A stretch of 64,000 nt of DNA from Chitinibacter sp. FCG-7 (GCF_040047665.1 NZ_CP157355.1:682001-746000); one strand, 5' to 3'; positions 10,269-19,889 are shown, numbered from the stretch's first letter. Program-made: numbers and translations. Notes: generated from the sequence alone by a model not told the origin.

Positions 10269-10745
10269 CTATGCAGTAGCAGCCTCAACAAGTGCCATGT
10301 CGGCACTGGTCATTAGCTTCTCTATATCGACCAGAATAATCATTCTTTCTTCTATGGTCCCAAGGCCTAGAATATAGGCAGTGTCCAACGCAGAACCAAA
10401 CTCAGGCGCATTTCTGATTTGCTCTGGTGTTAAAGTCATTACATCGGAAACACCATCAACAACAATACCTAATGTCCGCTGCGCCACATTAATAATAATG
10501 ACCACAGTAAACTGATCATAGCTCATGTTGCCAATATTGAACTTTATTCTCAAATCAACAATAGGCACAATATTGCCACGCAAATTGATAACGCCTTTAA
10601 TAAAAGAGGGCGAATTAGCAATACTGGTCACAGCATCATAGCCTCTGATTTCCTGCACTTTCAGAATATCAATGCCGTACTCTTCTTTTCCAAGGGCAAA
10701 AACCAGCAACTCCTGATTTGCCTCTTCCTTAATCAGTGATTCCAT
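10269..10745 (-). CDS. cheW: CheW, chemotaxis coupling protein
   Basis: 158 residues. CheW bridges receptors to CheA. It shows the family's conserved elements: [20 protein letters not shown] near the start, [19 protein letters not shown] in the middle, and [13 protein letters not shown]. It lies 8 nt after cheA and 8 nt before the receptor gene, so these three are clearly one operon. A Met-Glu-rich start preceded by an AGGAGG-like box supports the chosen ATG. Confidence 0.96.
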   Translation of the reverse strand: MESLIKEEANQELLVFALGKEEYGIDILKVQEIRGYDAVTSIANSPSFIKGVINLRGNIVPIVDLRIKFNIGNMSYDQFTVVIIINVAQRTLGIVVDGVSDVMTLTPEQIRNAPEFGSALDTAYILGLGTIEERMIILVDIEKLMTSADMALVEAATA

Positions 10746-10753
10746 AATTCCTC

Positions 10754-12832
10754 CTAAGCCGCTATTTTTTCCGGAGTTGCTGATGCAAGATGCTGCGCCA
10801 TATTGACAATGGCAGCTACATCAAGAATAAATGCAACATGGCCATCACCCATAATAGTGGCTCCCGCCACACCATTCACCCGTCGATAATTGGTTTCCAA
10901 ATTTTTAACAACCACCTGGTGCTGCCCCAATAAATCATCAACAAATAAAGCAATTTTTTGCCCTTCTGCCTCCAGGATAATGACTAATCCTGCTTCAAAC
11001 TGATTAATGGCTGGATCAAGATTGAATATTTCATGCAATGCAATTAATGGTAAATATTCGCCACGCACATTAATGACATTGCCGCGTCCCGCCATGCTTT
11101 TAATCTCGGCAGATTTGGGTTGCAGTGACTCGGTAATAAAAGTCAATGGAATAATATAGAGTTCGCCCGAAGCACTGATCGACATCCCATCCAGAATCGC
11201 CAGGGTTAATGGCAAACGAATACTCATCGTCGAGCCAACGCCAGTCATCGATTGAATCTCGACCCGTCCACCCATTGCCTGAATGTTTTTACGAACCACA
11301 TCCATTCCCACTCCACGACCTGATACATCAGTCACTTCGGTCGCAGTAGAAAAACCAGCTTCAAAAATCAGTTGCCAGACTTCACTGTCACTCATATTGT
11401 CATTCACATTCAGGCCACGCTCTTTGGCTTTATTCAGAATACGTTCGCGACTCAGCCCAGCCCCGTCATCACTGACTTCAATGACAATATTGCCGCCCTG
11501 ATGAAATGCCTTGAGTGTCAGCGTCCCTTGAGCCGGCTTATTTCGGGCGAGCCGTACCTGTGGCGATTCGATACCATGATCCAGACTATTGCGTACCAGA
11601 TGCGTCAGCGGATCACTCAATTTTTCGATAAAGCCTTTATCCAGCTCGGTATTTTCACCAATCATGCGCAGCTCAACCTGCTTGTCCAGCTTGCCAGCCA
11701 AGTCACGAACCAGCCGTGGATAGCGGTTAAAAACAAAGGAAATGGGCATCATCCGGATCGACATGACTGACTCTTGCAGCTCGCGCGTATTGCGCTCAAG
11801 CTGGGCAACACCGCTGAGCAGTTTTTCGTGCAAAACAGGATCCAGCTGCAATGAATTCTGCGCCAGCATGGATTGGGTAATGACCAGCTCGCCGACCAAA
11901 TTGAGCAACTGATCAACTTTCTCCACGCTAACCCGGATTGAAGACTCGGCCGCTTTATCTGTTGCTCTTTCGTTCTGGGGACGACTGATCGGTGTGACTG
12001 CAGCAGGTGTTAAGCTAACGGCTGCGACTACAGGAGCCTCTACGATGGGTTGGAAGAATCCATAACCAGCCTCCTCTGCCGTCGCGGCAGGGGCTTCAGG
12101 CGAGGCAACATCTGGCGTGTCATCAAAAAATCCAAACCCTTCATCAACGCTTAAATCCGGCTCGGCTGGCGTCAAAAAGAGGCCAAAATCAGATTGGCAC
12201 TCGGCACTTGGTGTAATTGAAACCCGATTTGGCTCGATCATGAACGACATTGAATCAAGTATTTTTTCAGGGTTATCAGTGGTTTTGATGCGGTACAACC
12301 AGGGTGAATGGGCGTCGCCAGGGGTAAAATCGTCAATAACCCCAAAGCGATCAAGCTCACGACATAGCAGCGTTTCATCAAACGGCTCACCGGGCTGAAT
12401 CACAATAGTCAGCTCACTCGGCTCTGCCGTAGTTGCGCCGTCCTGCGAGCTTAGTAATTGAGTGAGCCTAGCCTTGATGTCGCTCATCGCCAATTCATCT
12501 GGCTGGCCCTGCCCACGATGCGCGGCCAGCATGGCTTGCAACACATCCCCTGATTGCAGGAAAGCATCAACCATTGCCGCTGTTAGCGTAATTTCGTTTT
12601 TACGGATTTTATCGAGCAGGTTTTCCAGCACGTGCGTCACATCGGTCAAATCGGCAAAACCGAATGTTGCTGCCCCCCCTTTGATCGAATGTGCCGCGCG
12701 AAAGATGGCGTTCAAATCTTCCGCATCAGGTTCGGCCACATTGATATTGAGCAGCAGGGACTCCATATTGGCCAAGTGCTCGGCAGCCTCATCAAAAAAA
12801 ACCAGAATAAACTGGCCCATATCAATCGACAT
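10754..12832 (-). CDS. cheA: CheA, chemotaxis histidine kinase
   Basis: 692 residues with the full CheA order. The Hpt domain has the phosphorylated His48 ([16 protein letters not shown]). A P2-like linker region is rich in acidic residues and prolines. The dimerisation helices contain [18 protein letters not shown]. The HATPase domain has the N-box [11 protein letters not shown] and the G-boxes SDDGAGL and GRGVGMDVV. The C-terminal part is CheW-like. It phosphorylates CheY and CheB. It starts 22 nt after cheY. Confidence 0.97.
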   Translation of the reverse strand: MSIDMGQFILVFFDEAAEHLANMESLLLNINVAEPDAEDLNAIFRAAHSIKGGAATFGFADLTDVTHVLENLLDKIRKNEITLTAAMVDAFLQSGDVLQAMLAAHRGQGQPDELAMSDIKARLTQLLSSQDGATTAEPSELTIVIQPGEPFDETLLCRELDRFGVIDDFTPGDAHSPWLYRIKTTDNPEKILDSMSFMIEPNRVSITPSAECQSDFGLFLTPAEPDLSVDEGFGFFDDTPDVASPEAPAATAEEAGYGFFQPIVEAPVVAAVSLTPAAVTPISRPQNERATDKAAESSIRVSVEKVDQLLNLVGELVITQSMLAQNSLQLDPVLHEKLLSGVAQLERNTRELQESVMSIRMMPISFVFNRYPRLVRDLAGKLDKQVELRMIGENTELDKGFIEKLSDPLTHLVRNSLDHGIESPQVRLARNKPAQGTLTLKAFHQGGNIVIEVSDDGAGLSRERILNKAKERGLNVNDNMSDSEVWQLIFEAGFSTATEVTDVSGRGVGMDVVRKNIQAMGGRVEIQSMTGVGSTMSIRLPLTLAILDGMSISASGELYIIPLTFITESLQPKSAEIKSMAGRGNVINVRGEYLPLIALHEIFNLDPAINQFEAGLVIILEAEGQKIALFVDDLLGQHQVVVKNLETNYRRVNGVAGATIMGDGHVAFILDVAAIVNMAQHLASATPEKIAA

Positions 12833-12854
12833 AGCTCCCCCTCGCTAGAGACCA

Positions 12855-13220
12855 CTAGCCGATGACTTTGCGGACAACTTCCAGCAGTTTTTGTGGATCA
12901 AACGGTTTCACCAGCCAGCCGGTGGCACCGACTGCACGCCCCTGCTGTTTCATCGCATCGCTCGATTCGGTGGTGAGCATCAGGATGGGCGTAGTGGCAT
13001 ATTGAGGCAGCCCGCGCAAGGTGCGAATCATCGTCAAGCCATCCATGCCCGGCATATTCTGATCGGTGAGTACCAAATCCACCTGCCCAGTCTTGGCCTG
13101 TGCAACACCTGCATTGCCGTCAACGGCCTCGACCACCTCGTAACCTGCACTACGCAAGGTGAAGCTCACCATTTGCCGAATTGATGGCGAATCATCTACC
13201 GCCAATATTTTCTTTGCCAT
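12855..13220 (-). CDS. cheY: CheY-like single-domain response regulator
   Basis: 121 residues when started at MAKKILAVDD. The frame is open for 34 more codons upstream (to 13322), but that extension is lysine-rich and unlike the family, and a run of Gs precedes the inner ATG, so I prefer 13220. It is a bare receiver domain: acidic pocket Asp9/Asp10, phosphorylation site Asp53 (LTDQNMPGMDG), Lys105 in VKPFDP. As the first gene before cheA it should be the response regulator that binds the flagellar switch or acts as a phosphate sink. Confidence 0.9.
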   Translation of the reverse strand: MAKKILAVDDSPSIRQMVSFTLRSAGYEVVEAVDGNAGVAQAKTGQVDLVLTDQNMPGMDGLTMIRTLRGLPQYATTPILMLTTESSDAMKQQGRAVGATGWLVKPFDPQKLLEVVRKVIG

Positions 13221-13413
13221 ATGCCCCCCATTCACGCTGATAGAACCAGATACCACTTTGTACTCAGGTATAAATTTCTTGAGCCGTTTCTTTTTATAGG
13301 CAAGACTTGTCATGATCGCCATTCAAAACCTACATGGAACAGCAAAATTATTTTCAGTCAACGTCATTGAAAAAATATGATTTGCAATAAACAATCAGGC
13401 AAAACAGCAAACA

Positions 13414-14082
13414 ATGAAAGATAAAAATCAGCTAATTCTGTACTCATTTCGCCGTTGCCCGTATGCAATGCGGGCCAGACTGGCCTTGAGTCTGTGCAAT
13501 ATCGAGGTGCAGTTGCGCGAGGTGGTGCTGCGCGACAAGCCAGCCGAGCTATTGCATATCTCGCCCAAAGGAACGGTACCGGTTTTGTTACTGGGCAATG
13601 GCCAAATTATTGAACAGAGTCTGGACATTATGTTGTGGGCTGTCGGGCACAAGGCAGCAGATAGCAGACTGACTTTGGCGCTGGACGCGCAGCTTCAGTT
13701 GATCGCATTGCACGATCAAATCTTCAAACCTTTGCTTGATCGCTACAAGTACCCCGAGCGTCATTTGGAGCTATCAGCACAACAGCATCAATACAATGCC
13801 ATGTATTGGCTTGAAAGCCATATCAGCAATAGGCTAGAAGGACATACCCATCTATTTGGCGATCACTTAAGTCTGGCGGATCTGGCGATTGTGCCTTTTG
13901 TCCGCCAATGCGCAGCAGTCGATAGTGCAGCATTTGTGCGCAGCACCAGCGCCGCCTTGCAAGACTGGCTGGCACGGCTGACTTCATCAGCCCTGTTTGA
14001 ATCGGTCATGAGCAAGTATCCGCAGTGGCGTGCCGGTGATCCGCCGATCTGGTTTGGTGGCGCCTCAACGCCGTCAGCGTGA
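13414..14082 (+). CDS. Glutathione S-transferase family protein
   Basis: 222 residues. A thioredoxin-like N-terminal domain has FRRCPYAMRARLAL, with Cys in the active-site position, and the cis-proline segment KGTVPVLLL. The QSLDIMLW segment and an all-alpha C-terminal domain with LSLADLAIVPFVRQ follow, all typical of the GST fold. It probably conjugates or reduces small electrophiles with glutathione; the substrate cannot be told. It diverges from cheY across about 190 bp and its last 9 bases overlap the 3' end of the convergent gene at 14074. Confidence 0.85.
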   Translation: MKDKNQLILYSFRRCPYAMRARLALSLCNIEVQLREVVLRDKPAELLHISPKGTVPVLLLGNGQIIEQSLDIMLWAVGHKAADSRLTLALDAQLQLIALHDQIFKPLLDRYKYPERHLELSAQQHQYNAMYWLESHISNRLEGHTHLFGDHLSLADLAIVPFVRQCAAVDSAAFVRSTSAALQDWLARLTSSALFESVMSKYPQWRAGDPPIWFGGASTPSA

Positions 14083-14484
14083 ACGTCGCAAGCTTGGCGG
14101 TAAATCGCCATAGGCCTCGCGCTCGAAATAATTATCGCGATAAAAACGCCGCCCACGCAGCCATTGCCAGCAGCTTGATCCCAGATACAAGGGCCAGAAC
14201 AGAACTCCCCAGCGCTCATACTGACGGACGTGTACCCGCTCGTGCGCACGCAAGCGCGCCATTTGGCTGGCGTCAGCAGCAATCACCACATGACCGAAAG
14301 TAATCGCGGCAAAACGCCAGCGTGCACAACGCCAATGCGCAGGCGCGCTCACTTCGCATACGCCGCAATACCAGACGCAACGAGCACCAAACAGACACAG
14401 CGGCAAAGCGAGCAACGCACCAACCAAAGTCAGCGGCAAAGCCCACACATATCGCAACACACGCTGACCACGCCAATTCATCAT
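14074..14484 (-). CDS. Small membrane protein with an HExxH metalloprotease-like motif
   Basis: 136 residues. Two hydrophobic stretches lie at the N-terminus (YVWALPLTLVGALLALPLCL and the following segment). The soluble part has RAHERVHVRQYERWG, a clean HExxH zinc motif (HERVH), and near the C-terminus FEREAYGD, where a Glu could be the third ligand as in gluzincins. I do not recognise a characterised family. The DUF4157-type signature (HE.xH...EREA) is the nearest thing I know. A second ATG lies 3 bases in and is better spaced from the AAGGA box. The 3' end overlaps the GST gene convergently. Confidence 0.6.
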   Translation of the reverse strand: MMNWRGQRVLRYVWALPLTLVGALLALPLCLFGARCVWYCGVCEVSAPAHWRCARWRFAAITFGHVVIAADASQMARLRAHERVHVRQYERWGVLFWPLYLGSSCWQWLRGRRFYRDNYFEREAYGDLPPSLRRSR

Positions 14485-14595
14485 TTGTCCTTAGTCAAAG
14501 CCGGTTTCTGTTAAGCCCGAATACGATATTTTGACCTGCTCACGCTCATGCTAGAATAGCGCCCAATTAATTAAACCAGATTGAACGGGTGCAGC

Positions 14596-15327
14596 ATGGC
14601 AGGTCATAGCAAGTGGGCAAATATTCAGCATCGTAAAGGCCGTCAGGACGCCAAGCGCGGCCAGATTTTCACCAAGCTGATCAAGGAAATCACCGTTGCG
14701 GCCAAAATGGGTGGCGGCGATATCACGATGAACCCGCGTCTGCGCCTGGCCATTGATAAAGCCAAAGCGCAATCGATGCCCAAAGACAATATCGAAAGCG
14801 CGATCAAACGCGGTACCGGTTCGCTCGACGGTGTTGATTACATCGAAACGCGCTATGAAGGTTATGGCCTGGGCGGCGCGGCGGTGATGGTCGATTGCCT
14901 GACCGACAACCGCACCCGCACTGTTGCCGACGTTCGCCACGTGTTTTCAAAATACGGCGGCAATATGGGCACCGACGGCTGCGTGAGTTTTCAGTTCAAG
15001 CATTGCGGCTATCTGATTTTCGCGCCGGGCACGGATGAAGAAGCACTGATGGAAGCCGCACTTGAAGCGGGTGCTGACGACGTAACGACCAACGACGACG
15101 GCTCGATTGAAGTCATCACGCCGCCGTATGAATTCGTTAACATCAAGGAAACGCTGGAAGCAGCAGGCTTTAAAGCCGAAGTCGGCGAATCGACGATGAA
15201 ACCGCAAGGTGAAACCGAGTTGACTGGCGATGATGCGATCAAAATGCAAAAACTGATCGACATGATGGAAGCGCTCGACGACGTGCAAAACGTTTACACC
15301 ACGGCGGTGTTTGACGAAGAGGGCTAA
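14596..15327 (+). CDS. yebC: YebC/PmpR (TACO1) family protein
   Basis: 243 residues from [18 protein letters not shown], the invariant family start; a TTG five codons earlier is rejected. The family is annotated either as a DNA-binding transcription regulator or, in recent work, as a ribosome-associated factor that eases translation of proline-rich stretches. The three-domain fold is represented by the N-terminal basic part, [17 protein letters not shown] and the acidic C-terminus [16 protein letters not shown] strong terminator lies 44 nt after the stop. Confidence 0.95.
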   Translation: MAGHSKWANIQHRKGRQDAKRGQIFTKLIKEITVAAKMGGGDITMNPRLRLAIDKAKAQSMPKDNIESAIKRGTGSLDGVDYIETRYEGYGLGGAAVMVDCLTDNRTRTVADVRHVFSKYGGNMGTDGCVSFQFKHCGYLIFAPGTDEEALMEAALEAGADDVTTNDDGSIEVITPPYEFVNIKETLEAAGFKAEVGESTMKPQGETELTGDDAIKMQKLIDMMEALDDVQNVYTTAVFDEEG

Positions 15328-15370
15328 TTAACCCGGCCAGAGTCGAGCTAACTGATCAGACTGCCCAAGT

Positions 15371-15409
15371 AAAAGCCCCGGTTTCCTGAATGGAAGTCGG
15401 GGCTTTTTC
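15371..15409 (+). terminator. Rho-independent terminator after yebC
   Basis: AAAAGCCCCG pairs with CGGGGCTTTT, and the 17-base interior can extend the stem with TTCC/GGAA. A T run closes it. Confidence 0.9.
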
Positions 15410-15584
15410 ATTCATGTGATTGAAATAGTCGCGTGTCTTAGTCGATTGCAGCACTTTAAAAAGCGCGAAATTTCGTATCGTAAACACAGTTAGCTTGCTA
15501 AATTATCAGGGAGAAGTCAGGTTTCAACCGCGTACTTGCAGATAACCATTCCGGGCAGATCATTCACTTTCAGGAGAAATTGCA

Positions 15585-16697
15585 ATGCATGAAGCAGAGC
15601 TTAAACCCACGATTCTGCTCGTGGATGATGACCCCCTTATCCGCAAGCTGATCAGACGCCTACTTGATACCCACTATCAAATTATCGAAGCTGCTGATGG
15701 CGAAGAAGGGCAGACAAAAGCCCGTCAGCATCGGCCTGCAGCAGTGATTGCCGATATCCAGATGCCCAAGCTCGATGGCTTTGGCTTATGCAAAAGTATT
15801 GTTGATGATTTTGACCTATCCGAGACGCCAGTCATGCTGATGTCCGCAGTTGAAAACCTGGACGAACTGCTCAATGTTTACGATGTCGGTGGTCAGGGTT
15901 TTATCACCAAGCCAATCAATCCAAAACTGTTAAGTACGCGCATTGCGCGCATGCTGCAATTGCGCGACGAACGGGATCAATACAAGTCACAAATCCGGTT
16001 TGCCACGTCTACGGCTTTTACAGCGATGAATAGCATGGGCGAAACCGGCATTGTCTTGCAAACCATTCAAAGATTTGCCAGCAGCCACTCAGCCCGGGAG
16101 CTGACTACTGAATTGCTCACGGCCCTGACACAGTTTGGTCTTGATGGGGTGGCCGAAGTGAGGGTGGGCGAGAATATCGCTACTTTGGGTCATAAAGGAA
16201 TCGCCACCGATGTTGAACAGGCGGTGATCCAGAAAATGGCCGAGATGGAGCGCTTGGTCCAATTTAAAAACCGGCTTTCGGTTAATTTCCCGTCCATTAA
16301 ACTGCTCATCAACAATATGCCAACCGATGATGAAGAACGATGCGGGCGTTTGCGCGACCATCTGGCCATTTTGGCTGAATCAGCGGAATCACACGTCGCG
16401 GCGATTCGTGCCAATAATGCGATTAGCGGATTTCAAACCAATCTGGCCAATGCACTGATCGCCATTGACGAACAGCAGCGTTCAAGCAAGCAAAAACGCA
16501 CAATCTTGTTTGGCGATGCCATGATGGCGCTGGAACAATCCTTCACCGCCCTGGAGCTCAGCGATCAGCAGGAACAAATGCTGCTTGATATTGTGCAAAA
16601 CACCTGGAATTCAATGTCCGCAACTTATGATGAAGACGCGGCTTTACAGGACGAGCTCACACATATTGTCAAAAGGCTCAAAACATTACTCGATTAA
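15585..16697 (+). CDS. Response regulator with an uncharacterised C-terminal domain
   Basis: 370 residues. The receiver covers about residues 8-125, with Asp14-16 acidic pocket, phosphorylation site Asp57 (IADIQMPKLDG) and Lys109 (ITKPINP). The remaining 240 residues are helical with no output motif I can name: no HTH, GGDEF, EAL, HD-GYP or kinase. A stretch starting TAMNSMGETGIVLQTIQRF is reminiscent of a region in other proteobacterial response regulators of unknown output. A good AGGAG box precedes the ATG. It stands alone between yebC and the small membrane gene, with no kinase nearby. Confidence 0.8.
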   Translation: MHEAELKPTILLVDDDPLIRKLIRRLLDTHYQIIEAADGEEGQTKARQHRPAAVIADIQMPKLDGFGLCKSIVDDFDLSETPVMLMSAVENLDELLNVYDVGGQGFITKPINPKLLSTRIARMLQLRDERDQYKSQIRFATSTAFTAMNSMGETGIVLQTIQRFASSHSARELTTELLTALTQFGLDGVAEVRVGENIATLGHKGIATDVEQAVIQKMAEMERLVQFKNRLSVNFPSIKLLINNMPTDDEERCGRLRDHLAILAESAESHVAAIRANNAISGFQTNLANALIAIDEQQRSSKQKRTILFGDAMMALEQSFTALELSDQQEQMLLDIVQNTWNSMSATYDEDAALQDELTHIVKRLKTLLD

Positions 16698-16760
16698 AGC
16701 ACTCAGCTTTTCCAGCAAAGCGGCATAAAGACGGGTGTTTGACTCTTTAACTTGCGAGCC

Positions 16761-16901
16761 TTATTTAAACAGGAAATAGTAAATCACATAAAACCAGCTG
16801 CAAAAGCCATGAATAATGGCCCACAGTATCGAATGATTGGCGCTCCAGGAGAGCGCTACGGCAATCACGGTGCCCAGACTAAAACCGCCGAAAATCTTCA
16901 T
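16761..16901 (-). CDS. 46-residue single-pass or hairpin membrane protein
   Basis: A short gene read from 16901 down, with ATG preceded by AAGGAG at 7-base spacing. The product starts MKIFGGFSLGTVIAVALSW and continues with HSILWAIIHGFCSWFYVIYY, two hydrophobic stretches around a polar NHS turn. Small proteins with the same WxxNHSxxWAIxHG..W.YVIY pattern occur in many bacteria, as far as I recall, without known function. The strong ribosome site and the pattern make it a real gene rather than chance. It lies upstream of nothing obvious and is probably monocistronic. Confidence 0.7.
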   Translation of the reverse strand: MKIFGGFSLGTVIAVALSWSANHSILWAIIHGFCSWFYVIYYFLFK

Positions 16902-16965
16902 TGTTCACTCCTTGCCAATCGTCGCAGCCTCATTCGGCCATCCGCTACCAGATGGGGTCAGACAT

Positions 16966-16997
16966 AAAAAAAGCCACCGGGTTCGGTGGCTTTTTTG
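16966..16997. terminator. Bidirectional terminator downstream of efp
   Basis: GCCACCG pairs with CGGTGGC around a 4-base loop, with seven As before and six Ts after, so it can work on both strands. It ends the efp transcript. Confidence 0.9.
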
Positions 16998-17010
16998 CTT
17001 TTTATCACGC

Positions 17011-17583
17011 TTAGTTAGCGCGTTTTTTGAATTCCATCGTACGAGTATCGATCTCGATTTTGTCGCCGATATCGATAAATGCCGCTACTTGGATATTCAT
17101 TTCTGAACCCACCAGTTTTGCTGGCTTCATTACTTTGCCTGAAGTGTCGCCACGTACTGCTGGCTCGGTGTATTCAACTTCACGGACAACTACTGTTGGC
17201 AACTCAACAGAGATGGCTTTGCCATCGTAGAAAGTAACCTGGCATTTGTCTTCCATGCCGTCAACGATCAGACCCAACGTGTCGCCGAGGTTGTCAGCTT
17301 CAACTTCGTACTGATTGAACTCTTCGTCCATGAACACGTACATTGGGTCAGCAAAGTAGCTGTAAGTACAATCCAGACGGTCGAGTACAACCACTTCCAT
17401 TTTGTCGTCGGATTTGTAAACGACTTCAGAACCAGAACCTGACAACAGGCCTTTGGATTTGATTTTAACTACTGAAGAGTTACGACCTGATTTTGAGAAT
17501 TCGGTTTTTTGAACAACCAGAGGTTGGCCGTCAACCAAGATAACGTTACCAGCGCGAACTTCGTGTGCAGTTTTGATTGCCAT
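17011..17583 (-). CDS. efp: Elongation factor P, arginine-loop type
   Basis: 190 residues. EF-P enters the ribosomal E site and rescues ribosomes stalled at polyproline. The tip of domain I reads [17 protein letters not shown]. The residue at the tip is Arg34 (counting Met1) instead of lysine, which marks the branch modified by rhamnose on arginine. The enzyme for this, EarP, is encoded immediately upstream. Three beta domains and the C-terminal [16 protein letters not shown] are all present. Possible client here: the chitinase and other proline-rich proteins. Confidence 0.97.
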   Translation of the reverse strand: MAIKTAHEVRAGNVILVDGQPLVVQKTEFSKSGRNSSVVKIKSKGLLSGSGSEVVYKSDDKMEVVVLDRLDCTYSYFADPMYVFMDEEFNQYEVEADNLGDTLGLIVDGMEDKCQVTFYDGKAISVELPTVVVREVEYTEPAVRGDTSGKVMKPAKLVGSEMNIQVAAFIDIGDKIEIDTRTMEFKKRAN

Positions 17584-17647
17584 TGCGTATTACCCGAGTT
17601 TTAACGATTCTGATGCAAAATCGCTGTTTGAAAATAGAAAAATCCCG

Positions 17648-18793
17648 CTATTTTACCTTGGAATTGACGAATCTGACCAGATTAGTCGCGACATCCCCCA
17701 GTTCAAGCAAATTTTTCCGCCAGGCGTGAGCGTGCTCTTGCAAGAGATGCCGTCCGGCAACCAGCTCTTGCCACGCAGCACTGAGATCGCCTCCGTGATT
17801 CCACGCTTGCATCATGGCCGCCAGCGCCATCAGTGCAGGCGTGGGCTGATCGCCCAGATAACGCGCTAGAAATGCATCCAGTTTGTCGCGATGTGCATCA
17901 TCTTCTTGCGGATAGATATGCCAGACAAACGGTTTGGCCGCCCATTGCGCACGCAGGAAAGAATCTTCGCCACGCACAAAATTAATGTCGCAGCTCAGCA
18001 GCAGGCGATCATAGTCATCCTGTGCCAGCATGGGCAGGGGAATGATCTCCAATGCGCCACGCCTAGATACACCACCAGAGTATTGCTCTATAAAGAAATC
18101 TGCATCATTTATAGCGAGCAATACCCTACCCTCTGGCACAAAAAGCCGGATGGGCTGATTGCTATTTTCCAGCACAGACAACCATTGCTTCAATGCAACA
18201 GGCTCATAGGCAAAAAGCGAAATATTCAAAGCAGGCCCCAGATGCGGCGGCCATGCGGGCGACAGGCTGGCCAGAAACTGCGCAGAATCAGCATCACGCC
18301 AGGCCAGCTGCAAGGCTCTTTGCCTTTGCTCGCTGAACACACCACCAGTGCGCTTGGTAAAACCCGGAAAGAAAAAATACTTGTTCAAGCCCTGCACCGG
18401 CGATGGCAAACCGTGGCAGCCCTCAACCCAGTCTTCAGCACTCAGATATTCCAGATTAATCCAGATCGGAGCGGTGGCTTTGGCCTGCATCTGGGCCAGA
18501 TAAGACACCGGAATCTCGCAAGCAAATGCTTCAATCACCACATCGGCGGCCTGAACAAGAGGAGGGAAATCGGCATCCCAGCGCAGCACTAGGACGCCTT
18601 CCAGCTGCTGGCGCGCTTGAGTCGGATCGATTTCGGGGCGGATTTGCGCAAAACTAGCCAGATCATCGACCCAGAGTGTGACAGCAAGGCCAAATTCCTG
18701 ATGCAATTGCCGGGCAAGTCGCCAGCACACGCCAATATCGCCAAAATTGTCGACCACACGACAAAAAATCGCCCACTCAACTGCTTTTGTCAT
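17648..18793 (-). CDS. earP: EarP, EF-P arginine rhamnosyltransferase
   Basis: 381 residues from the inner ATG at 18793, which sits 8 nt from an AAGTAGG box; an ATG two codons earlier (18799) is an alternative. EarP transfers L-rhamnose from dTDP-rhamnose to the tip arginine of EF-P. The N-terminal FCRVVDNFGDIGVCWRLARQL is the family signature, with two acidic residues (Asp15, Asp19) in the sugar-nucleotide active site. The C-terminal half has FVRGEDSFLRAQWAAKPFVW, where the conserved Glu lies. It precedes efp by 64 nt in the same direction, the arrangement seen in other Neisseriales and pseudomonads. Confidence 0.95.
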   Translation of the reverse strand: MTKAVEWAIFCRVVDNFGDIGVCWRLARQLHQEFGLAVTLWVDDLASFAQIRPEIDPTQARQQLEGVLVLRWDADFPPLVQAADVVIEAFACEIPVSYLAQMQAKATAPIWINLEYLSAEDWVEGCHGLPSPVQGLNKYFFFPGFTKRTGGVFSEQRQRALQLAWRDADSAQFLASLSPAWPPHLGPALNISLFAYEPVALKQWLSVLENSNQPIRLFVPEGRVLLAINDADFFIEQYSGGVSRRGALEIIPLPMLAQDDYDRLLLSCDINFVRGEDSFLRAQWAAKPFVWHIYPQEDDAHRDKLDAFLARYLGDQPTPALMALAAMMQAWNHGGDLSAAWQELVAGRHLLQEHAHAWRKNLLELGDVATNLVRFVNSKVK

Positions 18794-18853
18794 CACCATG
18801 ACCTACTTGACCCACCCAAAGCGGCAGTTTACCAGCAGGCGATGGATGGTGGC

Positions 18854-18979
18854 CTAGGGTCTGTTGACATTTGGTTTGCCGCCGCGCTGGCGCGAGTTTT
18901 TCGATGAGGTAAGACGTAGATCGCGCCACATAGTCATTCTATGTCAGCGGTCTACAAACCAAACGTCAACAGACCCTAG
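18854..18979. mobile_element. MITE-like element with 25-bp terminal inverted repeats and CTAG ends
   Basis: The left end CTAGGGTCTGTTGACATTTG and the right end (its reverse complement) match over 25 bases with one difference (24/25). The element is 126 bp including the CTAG on each side, has no coding capacity and holds a small inner hairpin (ACATAG/CTATGT). CTAG at both borders fits a 4-bp YTAR-type target duplication of IS5-family elements, and GGTCTGTTGAC resembles such ends; the family assignment is inferred. It sits between the earP start and the transglycosylase stop, and its right CTAG supplies that stop codon. Confidence 0.8.
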
Positions 18980-19803
18980 CGCCGCTGCACTGCATAGCGC
19001 TCGCGATCAGGAATATGGATGAGCGATGGGTAGAGACGCTGGATTTTGATGACATACTGGCGGGTTTCTTTATAGGGCGGAATACCGCGATAGCGATCCA
19101 CTGCGCCCTCGCCGGCGTTGTACGCCGCTGAGACCAGATCAATCCGCCCCTGATAGCGATCGAGCAACAATCGCAAGTAGCGCACCCCGCCTTTGACGTT
19201 TTGGCTGACATTGAAAACATCCTGCACATTAAATCGTGCTGCCGTGCCCGGAATCAGCTGCATCACACCCATTGCCGATTTGGGTGATACCGCATAGGTT
19301 TGCAAGCGCGATTCCACCAGAGCAATACTGAGCGCAAAATCCGGGTCTACCCCGTGCCAGCGGGCAATCTGGGCAATAATACGCGCGGTTTTCTTTTGCT
19401 CGTGACTTAAGGTAATCCGCTGAACGGCACCGTGGGGCAAGGGAGATTTTTCCGGTTTAACATCGGCCAGCAGACAAGCGGGAAGCTGGTGATTTTTCAG
19501 CAGAATGGTGTCGAGCATATCCTGCGCCTGTCTATGGCCTTGCTCGGCGGCAATCGAAAACAGGCTGGCGGCAGCCTGGCGGTTTTCCGGCACGCCCAAA
19601 CCAAAGGCGTACAACACGCCCAGCCGATACTGCGCCTCGGTATTACCATGGCGCGCGGCGACACAATAATGCACCGCCGCTTGCCACGGATCGCGCGATT
19701 CCAGATCAGGCCGGGGCAGAAACTCGACAATACCCGCCCTTGCAGTCACGCTCAGGACGGCCATACCCAGCAGGAATAATAAAGAGCGAAGAATCAATGA
19801 CAT
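18976..19803 (-). CDS. Lytic transglycosylase with N-terminal Sel1 repeats
   Basis: 275 residues from the ATG at 19803 (a TTG three codons earlier is less likely). A signal peptide ends near ARAG (residue 23). Sel1-like repeats (AARHGNTEAQYRLGVLYAFG; AAEQGHRQAQDML) are followed by a soluble lytic transglycosylase domain. That domain has the catalytic glutamate in ALVESRLQTYAVSPKSAMGV and the later motif SAAYNAGEGAVDRYRG. It should cleave peptidoglycan glycan strands in the periplasm. The TAG stop is formed by the CTAG border of the neighbouring MITE, so the original C-terminus may have been different. Confidence 0.9.
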   Translation of the reverse strand: MSLILRSLLFLLGMAVLSVTARAGIVEFLPRPDLESRDPWQAAVHYCVAARHGNTEAQYRLGVLYAFGLGVPENRQAAASLFSIAAEQGHRQAQDMLDTILLKNHQLPACLLADVKPEKSPLPHGAVQRITLSHEQKKTARIIAQIARWHGVDPDFALSIALVESRLQTYAVSPKSAMGVMQLIPGTAARFNVQDVFNVSQNVKGGVRYLRLLLDRYQGRIDLVSAAYNAGEGAVDRYRGIPPYKETRQYVIKIQRLYPSLIHIPDRERYAVQRR

Positions 19804-19889
19804 AATTGGCAACTACGTCAAGCAGATTCTTCAGATTATGCCAATCGAGCAACGATGTCAGCCCGGCAAGACCAATGGTCTTCTCCGAT

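Noticed and set aside
12855..13322. Long 155-residue form of CheY
   Set aside because: The extra N-terminus is lysine-rich, unlike the family, and the inner ATG has a G-rich ribosome site and the canonical receiver start.
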